64,000 nt of DNA from NCBI GenBank assembly GCA_017311185.1, contig JAESUZ010001279.1, positions 496,001 through 560,000 of the forward strand, in the 5' to 3' direction. This DNA is from Proteles cristata cristata. Its lineage: Eukaryota > Chordata > Mammalia > Carnivora > Hyaenidae. The position numbers were made by a program, and so were the translations under genes. The notes under the pieces were generated by a model. It was given only the letters and a program-made list of their open reading frames with translations, was not told where the DNA came from and searched no databases. Positions 34,844-43,584 of the stretch are shown piece after piece; the stretch's first letter is position 1, and every line of letters starts with the position of its first letter.

Positions 34844-37800
34844 TTTTTCCATTAGATTTTTTTTTTAATATTTTTTATTCTAGGAGAGAGAGAGAGAGAG
34901 ACAGCATGAGCAGGGGAGGGTCAGAGAGAGAGGGAGTCAGACTGAAACAGTCTCCAGGCTCTGAGCTGGCAGTCAGCAGAGAGCCCGACGCGGGGCTCGA
35001 ACCCACGAACCACGAGATCATGACCTAAGTGAAAGTCGGACGATTAACTGACTAAGCCACCCAGGCGCCCCTCTTTTCCCATTAGATTTAAAAAGCCTGA
35101 ACTGGGGACACCTGGGTGGCTCAGACTTAAAATCAATAGGAAAAGACCATCCAAAGAGACAATAGGCAAACAGGTGATTCAAAGATGAGAAGGGACACCT
35201 GGGTGGCTCAGTCAGTTAAGCATCTGACTCTTGAATTTGGCTCAGGTCATGATCCCAAGGGCGCAGGATTGAGCTTGAGAATCTCTCTCTTTCTCTCAAA
35301 AAAAAAAAAAAAAAAGCCTGAACTGAAGGACTGTGTGAGATTGGACTCCTCTTTCCATCCTTAAATCCCTCACAGTGTCCGGGACATCACTGTCAACAGG
35401 AAGAGGAAGAGAGACTTATCAAATACTTACTGTTAAGGTGTTGGGGCGCCTGGGTGGCTCAGTCCGTTAAGCATCCAACTTTGGCTCAGGTCATGATCTC
35501 TCAGTTCTCAGAGCCTGGAGCCTGCTTCGGATTCTGTGTCTCCTTCTCTCTCTGTCCCTCTCCCACTCTCCCTCCCTCTCCTCCCCTCTCAAAAATAAAC
35601 ATTAAAAATTTTTTTGAAGAACCACAAATACTGTTAAGATGTTTAAATTGTCTCTAAAATCAGTATTGGTACTAAGAAATGCAGACCACTTAGGTTGTCT
35701 TTTTTAGAATTTCAGGATGCCGCTTCAGAGGTTCCTTGACTATGTCTGTGTTTGATGTGTCTGTCTTTACAGCTTGAACCTGGTGGTGACCAGCAAACCT
35801 CTGGATCAAAGGGTGCCTTTGGGTTTCAGCATCCTGTAAGGTAACATGACTTCACAGCAAGAAGTATATTATTTCTTTTTTTTTTTTTTTTTTATTTCTA
35901 GGAGAGAGAGAGAGACAGCGTGAGCAGGGGAGGGTCAGAGAGAGAGGGAGTCACAGACTGAAACAGGCTCCAGGCTCTGAGCTGGCAGTCAGCACAGAGC
36001 CCGACGCGGGGCTCGAACCCACGAACCGCGAGATCATGACCTAAGCGAAAGTCGGACGCTTAACCGACTAAGCCACCCGGCGCCCCTATTTCTTTTTAAT
36101 AGAAGCATAAATATGCTTTAGTGTCTTCAACTGTGTACCTTCTCAACAAAGTGAAAACTAATTCAGTATATTCTCCTATATTTAGTTCTTATCCGAAGGA
36201 GCTTCAAGAATATTTTCTTGGATTTCTGGAATTCATTCATTCATTCATTCATTCATTCAGTGTTCCAGTTGCAAATTGGATTGACCTCTTTCCTTTATAC
36301 CTTTTGTTTATACTTCTCATTGCATATTATGTCTTGTGTTAATTTTTTTAAAATGCTTATTTATTTTTGAGAAGGGGAGAGGCAGAGAGAGGGGGGTACA
36401 GAGGCTTCCAAGTGGGGCTTTGTGCTGACTGCAGATATCCTGATTCGGGGTTCGAATCAACCAACCATGAGATCATGATCTGAGCTGAAGTCGGATGCTT
36501 AACTGACTGAGCCACCCAGGCGCGCCCCGTCTTGCGTTAAATTTAATTGGATATGAATTGTCTATGTGTATCTGCTTATTTACTTAAGTATTTAAGTACA
36601 TTTCTATTTCTTTCCCAGGATATAAGTTAGCATATTGTCTAGAGCAAAGTAGACCTTCCAATTATGTGTGTGACTGAACAAGGGATTCGGTGGATGCTTC
36701 TCCCAGCATTGGCTTCTCCCGCCTCCTCTGCTCCCATGAGCCTTCCTGGTGGTGATCGGGACCCTCACTTCTGTGTCCCTCTCACATTTCATCCATTTTA
36801 GGCAGGTGGCTCATGCTCAGGATTTTTAATTCTGTGTCTCTGTCTCTTTCTCTCCCCATCTCTCATTTCCAGCAGCAATTCCTAGTCTGTACACCGCTCC
36901 TCATCAAAGCAGTTTTACCCCGGTTATCCTGGAAGATTGGAAGGTTTAGTAAAAGCCAAAGATACTAATGGCTAGAGATGCAATTGAGAACCCTTCAGAC
37001 TGGCCAGAGAGTGATTTCTGGAAAAGGGAAGGTTTCCTCGGGTCCCTTACACCTGTGGTCTTTATTCCCCATAGGACTGGGGAAGCTTTAACAGTACAGA
37101 CACTGGGGGGCTCCCCTCAGAGTGCTGGCTCATTTGTTCTGGAAAAGGCCTAGGTATCTGTGTTCTTACAGTCTCCCAGGTGATCCCGGCATGCACTGGG
37201 GATGAACCTGCCACCCTCTCTCACGCCCTGAGAGCGCCCACTACCCCGCCCCCCATGGACCTGCCGCCCACAGATACTCTGCTGTTGTTCCCCAATTTTA
37301 GTTCCACGAAAAATGCCGCGACTGGGGAGGCGTGCATTACGAGTGAGCGCGCGACTTTATTTTATCTGTTCGTTGCAGCGGATTCCAAACTTACACCAAA
37401 GTGGAGAGCATGGTACAGTGACCCCGCCCCCCACGTGCCCATCACCAGCCTCCATAATTATCAACAATCTTCAGATCTGATGGTGCTTATCGCCTTCTCC
37501 AATCGACTCTGCAGGGGTGCCCGGCTAGCTCAGCCGGAAGAGTGTCTGACTCTTATTATTTTTTTTAAATATATATTTTTTAAAGGTTTTACTTATTTCT
37601 AGGAGTGAGAGAGAGACAGCGTGAGCAGGGGAGGGTCAGAGAGAGAGGGAGTCACAGACTGAAACAGGCTCCAGGCTCTGAGCTGGCAGTCAGCACAGAG
37701 CCCGACGCGGGGCTCGAACCCACGAACCGCGAGATCATGACCCAAGCGAAAGTCGGACGCTTAACCGACTAAGCCACCCAGGCGCCCCTTTTTAAATATT

Positions 37801-39466
37801 TTTATTTATTTCTAGGAGAGAGAGAGAGAGAGACAGCATGAGCAGGGGAGGGTCAGAGAGAGAGGGAGATACAGACTCTGAAACAGGCTCCAGGCTCTGA
37901 GCTGGCAGTTAGCACAGAGCCCGACGTGGGGCTCGAACCCACGGACCGCGAGATCATAACCTAAGCGAAAGTCGGACGCTTAACCGACTAAGCCACCCAG
38001 GCGCCCCAGTGTGTGACTCTTAATATCGGAGTTGTAGTTTCGAGTCCCACGTCGGGTGTAGAGATTACTTAAAAATATAAAAAAATTAACCAGCTTTGCA
38101 AACAAGTAGTGATCAATTGATAATCCCTCTCAGTTCTTCAGAAGACCTCAGGGAAAAATGCAAATAACTTAGTGAGTGAAAGGCACAAGAATGAGAGATT
38201 CTGGGAAGAGTGGGGGTATGTTAAGTACTTTTCATGTATAACTGAAATCCTAAATTCTACCAAACCTGGATTTAGAGGCTCCAAATGTATATATTTAAGT
38301 TATTTCCTTTTCTTTCTTCTTTCCTTCTTTCATTTCTTCCTATTCTTTCGACTAGACAAATAGCCAGGGTTACCATTTTCTGTACTGGCAAAGGGAGGAG
38401 CACACCCCATCACTTCTCTATAGCAACATCCAGAAAAATTAGCTGCTTCTCTAGACCGCGGCCTCAAGGTCCAGTTTCCTCCAGGGCCCAAAGGGCCACA
38501 ACATTCCCCATGCTTAGGGGCGTTAGGGAGAGTGGGACGGACGTAACCAAGATGGGACATATATTCTCCAGGAGAAGTCAAGTTCTCCATTCGATCAGAG
38601 TGAGACCCTTCATCTTGAAACTCAGTGTTTGAATTTCCTCTTACCTTCCTGGAAGCAGACCTTTTCTCCTGTGTTGGTCTAAATTGATTTGCTCACTCAC
38701 ATTATAGCTCGTTTCTGAACTGGTGTGGGGTTCCTCACCAGGTCTCTCCACCTGCCCACAGTGTTGTGCTCTGGTGACTTAGAAAACACACCGTGGGGCC
38801 CCTGGGTGGCTCATTTGGTTAAGCATCTGATTTAGGTTCAGATCATGATTTCATGGTCATAAGTTCAAACCTCAATTCTTGGCTCTGTGCTGATAGCTCA
38901 GAGCCTGGAGCCTGCTTTTGATTCTGTGCCTCTGCCTCTCTCTGCCCCTCTCCAGCTCACAATCTGTCTGTCTCTCTCTCAAAAATAAATAAACATTTTT
39001 TAAAAAAAAGAAAGGAAGAAAGGAAGGAAAGAAAACACTCCGGGCACAGTGGAGGCAAGATCAGAGAGGGAGATTGGGAGTTAGCTGCTTCTAGGAAAGG
39101 GGACCCTCTAGATGGAGTTTAGCGTTGTTTCAGGGTGATTAATGGTGTATTTGTTTCTTAAATATTAGACTTTATTTACCCATTTCAAAGCGCCGAGAGT
39201 ATCTGCAGAGTTCTGGGGAAAAAGTGCTGGCCAGTTTCCCGGTACAAGCCACAATCCACTTCTACAACGATGACTCCAATTCAGACGATGAAGACCAAGA
39301 GGAAGAAATCCAGTCTTCCAAACTTCAGTGCCAGGAGACAGACGGTCAGGCGGAGAATGGCCCGGGGGCGAGGGGCAGAGGCCAGCTCACAAACCTGGGA
39401 CACAGTGGCCTCGGTGGTAAGGGTCCACTCCCTCACAGTGACTCTCTGTGCCCCCCACCCAAATAA
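29253..39466 (+). CDS. RIPPLY3: RIPPLY3 (DSCR6) transcriptional co-repressor, 4 coding exons
   Basis: Nuclear adaptor that links T-box transcription factors (TBX1 and relatives) to Groucho/TLE co-repressors; the family is known from pharyngeal and heart development. The CDS joins 29253-29335, 30364-30430, 35773-35840 and 39169-39466 (516 nt, 171 aa). Seen directly: ATG in a good context (A at -3), split codons AG|C (Ser28) and AG|A (Arg73), a phase-0 junction between exons 2 and 3, and consensus GT/AG at every intron. Exon 1 gives a Pro/Ala/Gly-rich N-terminus ending PPPPRGPE. Exon 2 carries WRPW at residues 32-35. Residues 66-108 form the Ripply homology domain, with HPVRLYLP (70-77) and FPVQATIHFY (96-105), then an acidic run at 107-119. 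The FPVQATIHFY wording and the tail point to RIPPLY3 rather than RIPPLY1 or RIPPLY2. It is slightly shorter than the human protein (about 190 aa as I recall). No internal methionine is present, so no shorter in-frame product can start within it. Confidence 0.95.
29561..30133. other. RIPPLY3 intron 1, unique part
   Basis: Intron 1 spans 29336-30363. This part is SINE-free and falls from CpG-island to ordinary composition. Confidence 0.6.
30134..30298 (-). mobile_element. SINE with short body, RIPPLY3 intron 1
   Basis: Antisense copy with most of the GA body missing, ending ccacccaggtgcccc, about 65 bp before the exon 2 acceptor. Confidence 0.85.
30364..30430 (+). CDS. RIPPLY3: RIPPLY3 coding exon 2 (WRPW exon)
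   Basis: This 67-nt exon follows the acceptor ctgcctttccag (ending 30363) and ends GGCGG|gtaagg (donor at 30431). The first C completes Ser28, and 22 codons follow: PTPWRPWILTPQETELPGTG then RR. WRPW is encoded at 30374-30385. The motif is the known Groucho/TLE docking tetrapeptide of the Ripply family. Skipping this exon would break the reading frame. Confidence 0.93.
30629..30839 (-). mobile_element. SINEC_Fc-type SINE, RIPPLY3 intron 2
   Basis: Antisense full-length copy; acttgcttctcttt and gcttgcttctttc flank it. Confidence 0.92.
30840..32656. other. SINE-free stretch of RIPPLY3 intron 2, candidate conserved non-coding DNA
   Basis: About 1.8 kb with no SINE, in a window that averages more than one per kb. 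31240-31900 is AT-rich with many TAAT/ATTA-type homeodomain-like cores and ttaattaa. A G-rich/purine patch lies at 30900-31020. No coding signal was recognised. It may be a retained regulatory element, which requires cross-species alignment to show. Confidence 0.3.
31960..32120 (+). promoter_or_regulatory. Small CpG-rich block in RIPPLY3 intron 2, candidate alternative exon
   Basis: A CG-rich patch inside otherwise AT-rich intron 2. At 32071/32072 there is a strong donor, GAGCAAG|gtgagcg. A possible acceptor gctgcag ends at 31980 but has a poor pyrimidine tract. The 91-nt interval 31981-32071 is open in the frame that joins exon 1 (phase 2) to exon 3 (phase 0). It could be an alternative exon, an alternative first exon, or chance. 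Confidence 0.35.
32657..32876 (-). mobile_element. SINE, older subfamily, RIPPLY3 intron 2
   Basis: Antisense copy with an AG expansion; agcataaagttctt and ggcgtaaagttttt flank it. Confidence 0.9.
32980..33180 (-). mobile_element. SINEC_Fc-type SINE, RIPPLY3 intron 2
   Basis: Antisense copy with perfect duplication aattactcacttta (32966-32979, 33181-33194). Confidence 0.94.
33504..33715 (+). mobile_element. SINEC_Fc-type SINE, RIPPLY3 intron 2
   Basis: Sense copy with perfect duplication atataatgacattt (33490-33503, 33716-33729). Confidence 0.94.
33730..34139. other. RIPPLY3 intron 2, unique part
   Basis: Pyrimidine-rich unique sequence before an L2-like fragment. No exon evidence. Confidence 0.5.
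34140..34800 (-). mobile_element. L2-like ancient repeat, antisense
   Basis: gggcctttacctccccaacc, tctctgccaggaatgatctc and actgaggtctctctgtcaga follow antisense L2 wording. Decayed. Confidence 0.45.
34808..34841. repeat. (GT)n microsatellite
   Basis: About 17 GT units in RIPPLY3 intron 2, just left of a young antisense SINE. Confidence 0.95.
34860..35071 (-). mobile_element. Young SINEC_Fc subfamily, RIPPLY3 intron 2
   Basis: Antisense copy with 18-bp duplication tctttttccattagattt (34842-34859; one change at 35072-35089), next to a GT microsatellite. Confidence 0.95.
35103..35310 (+). mobile_element. Chimeric SINE insertion, RIPPLY3 intron 2
   Basis: Between copies of aaaaagcctgaactg lie a 22-bp SINE head (about 35105-35127), about 62 bp of unrelated sequence, then a second SINE head with shortened body and A-tail (35191-35310). 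Confidence 0.75.
35443..35622 (+). mobile_element. SINEC_Fc-type SINE with internal deletion, RIPPLY3 intron 2
   Basis: Sense copy missing the B-box region (gatctctcagttctcagagc); ttactgttaagg and atactgttaaga flank it. Ends about 150 bp before exon 3. Confidence 0.9.
35773..35840 (+). CDS. RIPPLY3: RIPPLY3 coding exon 3
   Basis: This 68-nt exon follows tgtctttacag (ending 35772) and ends CCTGTAAG|gtaaca (donor at 35841). It encodes residues 51-72, starting LEPGGDQQTSGSKG and ending GFQHPV, plus two bases of Arg73. It opens the Ripply homology domain. A young antisense SINE begins only about 40 bp after the donor, and a sense SINE ends about 150 bp before the acceptor. Confidence 0.93.
35881..36086 (-). 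mobile_element. Young SINEC_Fc subfamily, RIPPLY3 intron 3
   Basis: Antisense copy beginning 40 bp after the exon 3 donor, with duplication tatttcttttt (35870-35880, 36087-36097). Its T-run plus atttctag forms a splice-acceptor-like site ending 35901. Confidence 0.95.
36232..36259. repeat. (ATTC)n microsatellite
   Basis: Seven ATTC/TTCA units in RIPPLY3 intron 3. Confidence 0.9.
36346..36528 (-). mobile_element. SINE, older subfamily, RIPPLY3 intron 3
   Basis: Antisense copy; gtcttgtgttaatttt (36331) and gtcttgcgttaaattt (36529) are the diverged duplication. Confidence 0.9.
36529..37513. other. RIPPLY3 intron 3, SINE-free part
   Basis: About 1 kb without SINEs. 37330-37500 contains accatcaccagc-like wording of an old repeat. 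No exon with matching phases recognised. Confidence 0.45.
37562..37788 (-). mobile_element. Young SINEC_Fc subfamily, nested
   Basis: Antisense copy with tttatttctaggag-type mark (acttatttctaggagtgaga), acceptor-like AG at 37601-37602. Confidence 0.93.
37789..38007 (-). mobile_element. Young SINEC_Fc subfamily, nested
   Basis: Second antisense copy, head-to-tail with the first and very similar to it. Ends gccacccaggcgcccc. Confidence 0.93.
38091..38780. other. RIPPLY3 intron 3, SINE-free part
   Basis: Unique sequence with a CTTT-rich tract at 38305-38350. No exon recognised. Confidence 0.5.
38794..39027 (+). mobile_element. SINEC_Fc-type SINE, RIPPLY3 intron 3
   Basis: Sense copy with a purine (GAAAGGAA) tail and duplication agaaaacacaccg / agaaaacactccg (38781-38793, 39028-39040). 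Ends about 140 bp before exon 4. Confidence 0.93.
39169..39466 (+). CDS. RIPPLY3: RIPPLY3 coding exon 4 (last coding exon)
   Basis: The acceptor is cttaaatattag ending 39168. The first A completes Arg73, and 98 codons then run to TAA at 39464-39466. Encodes LYLPISKRREYL, then FPVQATIHFYNDD, an Asp/Glu-rich run (DDEDQEEE), and a Gly/Ser/Pro-rich tail ending SLCPPPK. It holds most of the Ripply homology domain. The C-terminal tail after the acidic run is the least conserved part of the family, so its exact end is less certain than the domain. Confidence 0.95.
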
Positions 39467-40270
39467 ATGGAGTCTCTGTCCCACGCCAGACCTGGCTCAC
39501 ACGCATGCTTGGGGACAGCTGTGGCAGGACACCTTGCATTTCCCCTGGTGACGGGGTCGGACACTATCTCTGGCCAGGACTCCTCTCTCAGCAAGAACTT
39601 TGCTTTTAACTTTTCCTTCTCTGGGAGATTCTCTTCGGACGCTCACGTACACCGTTGAGAAAAGGATTGTAGGATCGGAGAAGGTTTGTGTTGACCTGGG
39701 TTATCAGATGGGACCAACTTTCACAGCACTGTTTACCATTGTCACTGTGCCGTCAAGTGACAGATAATTCCAGTATAGGTTAATAACCCACCTGTGCCGC
39801 TCCCTTAACCCCGGACTCATTATTTAGCGATTTCTACTTTTGTAAAAATGATGTAGATGTTGTCCCAGGGTCGATGTGTTTGCTCAGTGGCATTCTCAAA
39901 ATATTTATGAAAAAATAAATAAAACTGAATAATTTCCATAAAGTTAAAGAAATGTTAAATGGATTTTTAGGAGACAATTCTGGATAAAAATGTACGACTC
40001 CTGTCTAAGGGCTGAGTGTATGAATATATGGAGAGAGGAGCTTTAACTCTTAGTTGGGGGCTGGTTTGGGCTTGTTACTTGAATAGAATGACACTGTTTT
40101 CAATCAAATTATCTAATATAAAATTATTTTCATTTTTTAAGTATTTTGATGATCAAATGAGTGTAGTCCACGAGTTTCTTACTTAAGTATCTTACATGTG
40201 GTTGTTTTCCTGTATATAGTACGTTATATAAGTCTATACTTGAAATAAATATTTTGAAAGAAACAGTGTT
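39467..40270 (+). other. RIPPLY3: RIPPLY3 3' UTR (probable)
   Basis: About 800 nt of SINE-free, AT-rich sequence follows the stop codon. AATAAA motifs lie at 39914-39919 (inside aaaaataaataaaact) and at 40244-40249. The second is followed by a GT-rich stretch (agtgtttgataatcaccttttttgtgt), as expected downstream of a cleavage site, so I place the 3' end near 40265. The earlier signal could give a shorter form. Confidence 0.6.
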
Positions 40271-40317
40271 TGATAATCACCTTTTTTGTGTAAAATAATT
40301 TATTTGCTTGTAGATTT

Positions 40318-40420
40318 ATTTATTAAGACAGTAATCTCCATACCCAATGTGGGATTCGAAATTATAACCCTGAAATCAAGAGTTGCATGCTTCATCCACT
40401 GAGCCAGCTGAGAACTCCAT
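40318..40420 (-). mobile_element. Short tRNA-derived SINE (old type)
   Basis: agtaatctccatacccaatg to cactgagccagctgagaactcc; diverged, no CT body. Confidence 0.65.
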
Positions 40421-40594
40421 GTTTAAGACAGTTCTAGATTTCATTAGTGCCTGCTTTAAAGTTTTTAAAAGTTTGTCAGAGTGTTTTCACATTTAACTCT
40501 TTAAATGATATTAATTGTGTTTAAGAATTAAAAGAAGTATGAAAAGAATGCAATCGATGTGCAAAAAGTCTATTAATATTAAAAAAATGGAATT

Positions 40595-40722
40595 GGGGCA
40601 TCTGGGTGGCTGAGTCAGTTAAGCATCCGACTTTGGCTCAGGTCATGATCTTGCGGTTCATGGGTTTGAGCCCCGCTTCGGGCTCTGTGCTGACAGCTTG
40701 GAGCCTGGAGCTGCTTCAGATA
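40595..40722 (+). mobile_element. SINEC_Fc-type SINE, 3'-truncated
   Basis: Head and central part only; stops after gagcctggagctgcttcaga without CT body or A-tail. Confidence 0.85.
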
Positions 40723-41785
40723 CTTATAAAGTACACATTATATGGAACCATTTGAAATTGCTGGTTTTGGGCTGTTTTGAACTGCATTTCCTTTCAATTT
40801 ACAAAAAAGGAAAAAATGTCACCTTGATGGCGTTTTCCACAACCTACGTTTCTCCTTCATTTTCTGCAACAGCTTGCCTAATAATGATGTAGAAAACAGA
40901 TCACATGTGGTGCCATCTCTATACTTTTTCTCTGGAATCTTTAAAAAATTCAAATCAAAGCAGCCCCTCCAACAATGGTTACAATTAGCCAGGTTTCCAT
41001 GAAATATGTTATTTTGAATAAGTAATTTATGGTTCAGGCTGCCTTCTATGAGACATCTTAGAATGTCACATAAAGTGGCTCACAAAAAAAATAGCTCCTA
41101 ATGAATGTGATTATGGAAACAGAATCGTGCAAATAGCACGGGCTGAAGCATGTTGGAAACATTTGTACTTTCACCCAGCTGTAGGGCAAGCCTCCCACAC
41201 TGGGTAATTTGCTGTAATTTGTTTCTTTGCGTCTCCCGCACATTTTCCATACATTTTCTATAAGTCTTCCCGCTGATTTGCCAACAAAAGAACACATTTC
41301 ACTGTGTGGCCATATTTCCTGTTTGCTATTTTAACCACTGTTACTGTGGTAGGAAGAAAAAGTATCTTCTCCAGTGCTCCATCTCTTTCTGAACATCTGT
41401 ATTAAACAAGAAACTGCAAAATAATCTCAACATTTATCGTTAAGTTCGGTGCAATTTGGTGGAATGCTAGATTGAGGTTCACGTGATTTTAAACATACCA
41501 GTATAATCTGAAGTATCATCTGTGCCTTGTGTGAAGTTCAATGATCATGTGTAAATAACCCAATTTTTCTTCTTGAGAATTTCAATTATTTTTTTGCTCA
41601 CTTCCTATCAAATCTCTTTATTTGTTATGTGGCTGAACATGAGCTTGTAAGAAAAGCAGAGGGTTTTAGGCTTGTCATTTTCTTGTGTTTTGCTCGTGCT
41701 TCAATTACCTGTATTATTTTCAATCCAATTTCTTGGGCAGAAATTTTTTTTACCTATAATTTACATACTATAAAACTCAATTTTT
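40723..41785. other. SINE-free AT-rich block downstream of RIPPLY3
   Basis: 1.06 kb with no recognised repeat except the truncated SINE at its left edge. TAAT/ATTA cores and long AT-rich words make it a candidate conserved non-coding element, but this is only inferred from repeat depletion. Confidence 0.35.
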
Positions 41786-41991
41786 AAAAAAGTTTATTTT
41801 CAGAGAGAGAGAGAGAGAGATTGAGACTATGAGCAGGGAAGGGGCAGAGAGAGGGAGACAAAGAATCTCAAGCGGGCCCTGCTGTGCTAGTGAAGAGCCC
41901 CACACTGGACTTGGACTCATGAACCGTGAAATCATGACCTGAGCCAAAATCAAGGCTCTGACGCTTAACTGACTGAGCCATCCAGGTGCTC
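41786..41991 (-). mobile_element. SINE, older subfamily
   Basis: Antisense copy ending gagccatccaggtgctcc; taaaactcaattttt and taaaatcacatttt flank it. Confidence 0.9.
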
Positions 41992-42869
41992 CTAAAATCA
42001 CATTTTAAGAGAACAATTCAGCAGTTTTTGGTGCAGATTCACAGAGTTGCATAACCACCCCCCACTACCTAGTTTTAGAGTATTTTCATCATTCCAGAAA
42101 ACCCTACCATACCCATTAGTCTCTAATGGTCACTTCAACCTCTGTCAACAACGAATCTACTTTCTGTCTCCTGGATTTCCTTTTATAGGTATTTCATGTA
42201 AATGGAATCACCACTTGTGGCCTTTTATGTCTGGCTTATTTCACTTAGCATCATGTTTCCAAGGTGCGTTCATGATGAAGTGTGTATCAGAGCTTTGTTG
42301 GATTTTATGGCTGAATAACGTTTTATTGTATGGATATACCTCATCTTATATACCCATTCATCAGTTGATGGACACTTAGATTTTTACCTCGGGGCTCTTA
42401 TGAATAACACTCCTATGAACATTTGTGCACAAGTTTTTCTGTGGACATAGTATTTTCATTTCTCTTTGGAATGTGCCTAGGAGTGGAATTCCTGGATAAA
42501 ATGATAGCTTTTTTTTTTTTTTAACCTGAGAAACTGCCAGAAGTATCCAAAGCACTTGCACCATTGTGCATTCCTACCAGCAGTACACGAAGGTTCCAAT
42601 TTGTCTACATCCTTGATTTTGCTTGTGACTGTTTTTCTGATTACAGCCAGCCTAGCTGATCTGAAGTGATAGCTCCCTGTGGTTTTGATTTGCAGTTCCC
42701 TACTGATTAATGATGTGCACTTCTCGAGAGCTTACTGGCTATTCGTATATCTTCTTTGGTGAAATGTCTATTCCAGTCCTTTGTTCATTTTCCTACTGGG
42801 TTGTCTTTTTCTTGTTTAATTGTCATAGCTGGGCAGAATTCTTTTTACTTTTAGTTATTTGTTTATTCA
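41992..42869 (-). mobile_element. Old L1, antisense
   Basis: About 850 bp with classic antisense landmarks: cgtttttgtgt-like decayed start, tttcacttagcatcatgttt, ttcatcagttgatggacact, ctgattaatgatgtgcactt, gtgaaatgtctattccagtc. Two SINEs follow at its end. Confidence 0.75.
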
Positions 42870-43081
42870 TTTAATTTTTTAACGTTTATTTATTTTTAAG
42901 AAGAGAGAGACAGAGTGCTAGTGGGGGAGGGTCAGAGAGAGGGAGACACAGAATCTGAAGCAGGCACCAGGCTCCACACTGTCAGTACAGAGTCTGATGA
43001 GGGGCTCCAACCAGTGAACTGAGAGATCAGGACCTGAGCCGAAATTGGACACTTAACTGACTGAGCCACCCAGGTGCCCCT
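42870..43081 (-). mobile_element. SINEC_Fc-type SINE
   Basis: Antisense copy; first of two at one site (gggcagaattctttt before, gcgcagaattattttt after). Confidence 0.9.
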
Positions 43082-43109
43082 GCGCAGAATTATTTTTATT
43101 TATTTATTT

Positions 43110-43337
43110 ATTTATTTTAAATGTTTTTTTTTTTTTATTTATTTCTAGGAGAGAGAGAGAGAGAGACAGCGTGAGCAGGGGAGGGTCAGAGAGAGAGGGA
43201 GTCACAGACTGAACAGGCTCCAGGCTCTGAGCTGGCAGTCAGCACAGAGCCCGACGCGGGGCTCGAACCCACGAACTGCGAGATCATGACCTAAGCGAAA
43301 GTCGGACGCTTAACCGACTAAGCCACCCAGGCACCCC
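43110..43337 (-). mobile_element. Young SINEC_Fc subfamily
   Basis: Second antisense copy at the site; cagaattatttttat before and cagaattatttttaa after. Confidence 0.93.
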
Positions 43338-43584
43338 CAGAATTATTTTTAAAACACTTTGTCTTTCTGGTGTATGTTAATTTAGTTATAATTGGTTAAC
43401 ACAACCTATAAATCTTCTTTGTCACACACGTATACACAGCAATATGCTGGGCCCGATAAGTACAGTTGACTCCAACACCTGGTGTTACACAAACCCTCCT
43501 CCTGTCTCAGGAGACCTTATGTACCTTGTATGATCCATGACCAGGTGCCAAGCAAAGGCATTTGCATTAAATTACTAGAGATTG

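Larger units (their letters stand above)
37514..38090 (+). mobile_element. Short tRNA-derived SINE split by two younger SINEs, RIPPLY3 intron 3
   Basis: Head ggggtgcccggctagctcag at 37514-37555; remainder from 38008 (tgtgactcttaatatcggag to tgtagagattacttaaa). The 15-bp segment agtgtctgactctta recurs with one change at 38008-38022, bracketing the inserts. Confidence 0.85.

Noticed and set aside
37180..37500. Possible extra RIPPLY3 exon in intron 3
   Set aside because: Exon 3 (ends phase 2) and exon 4 join directly to the expected HPVRLYLP sequence, so no exon is missing there.
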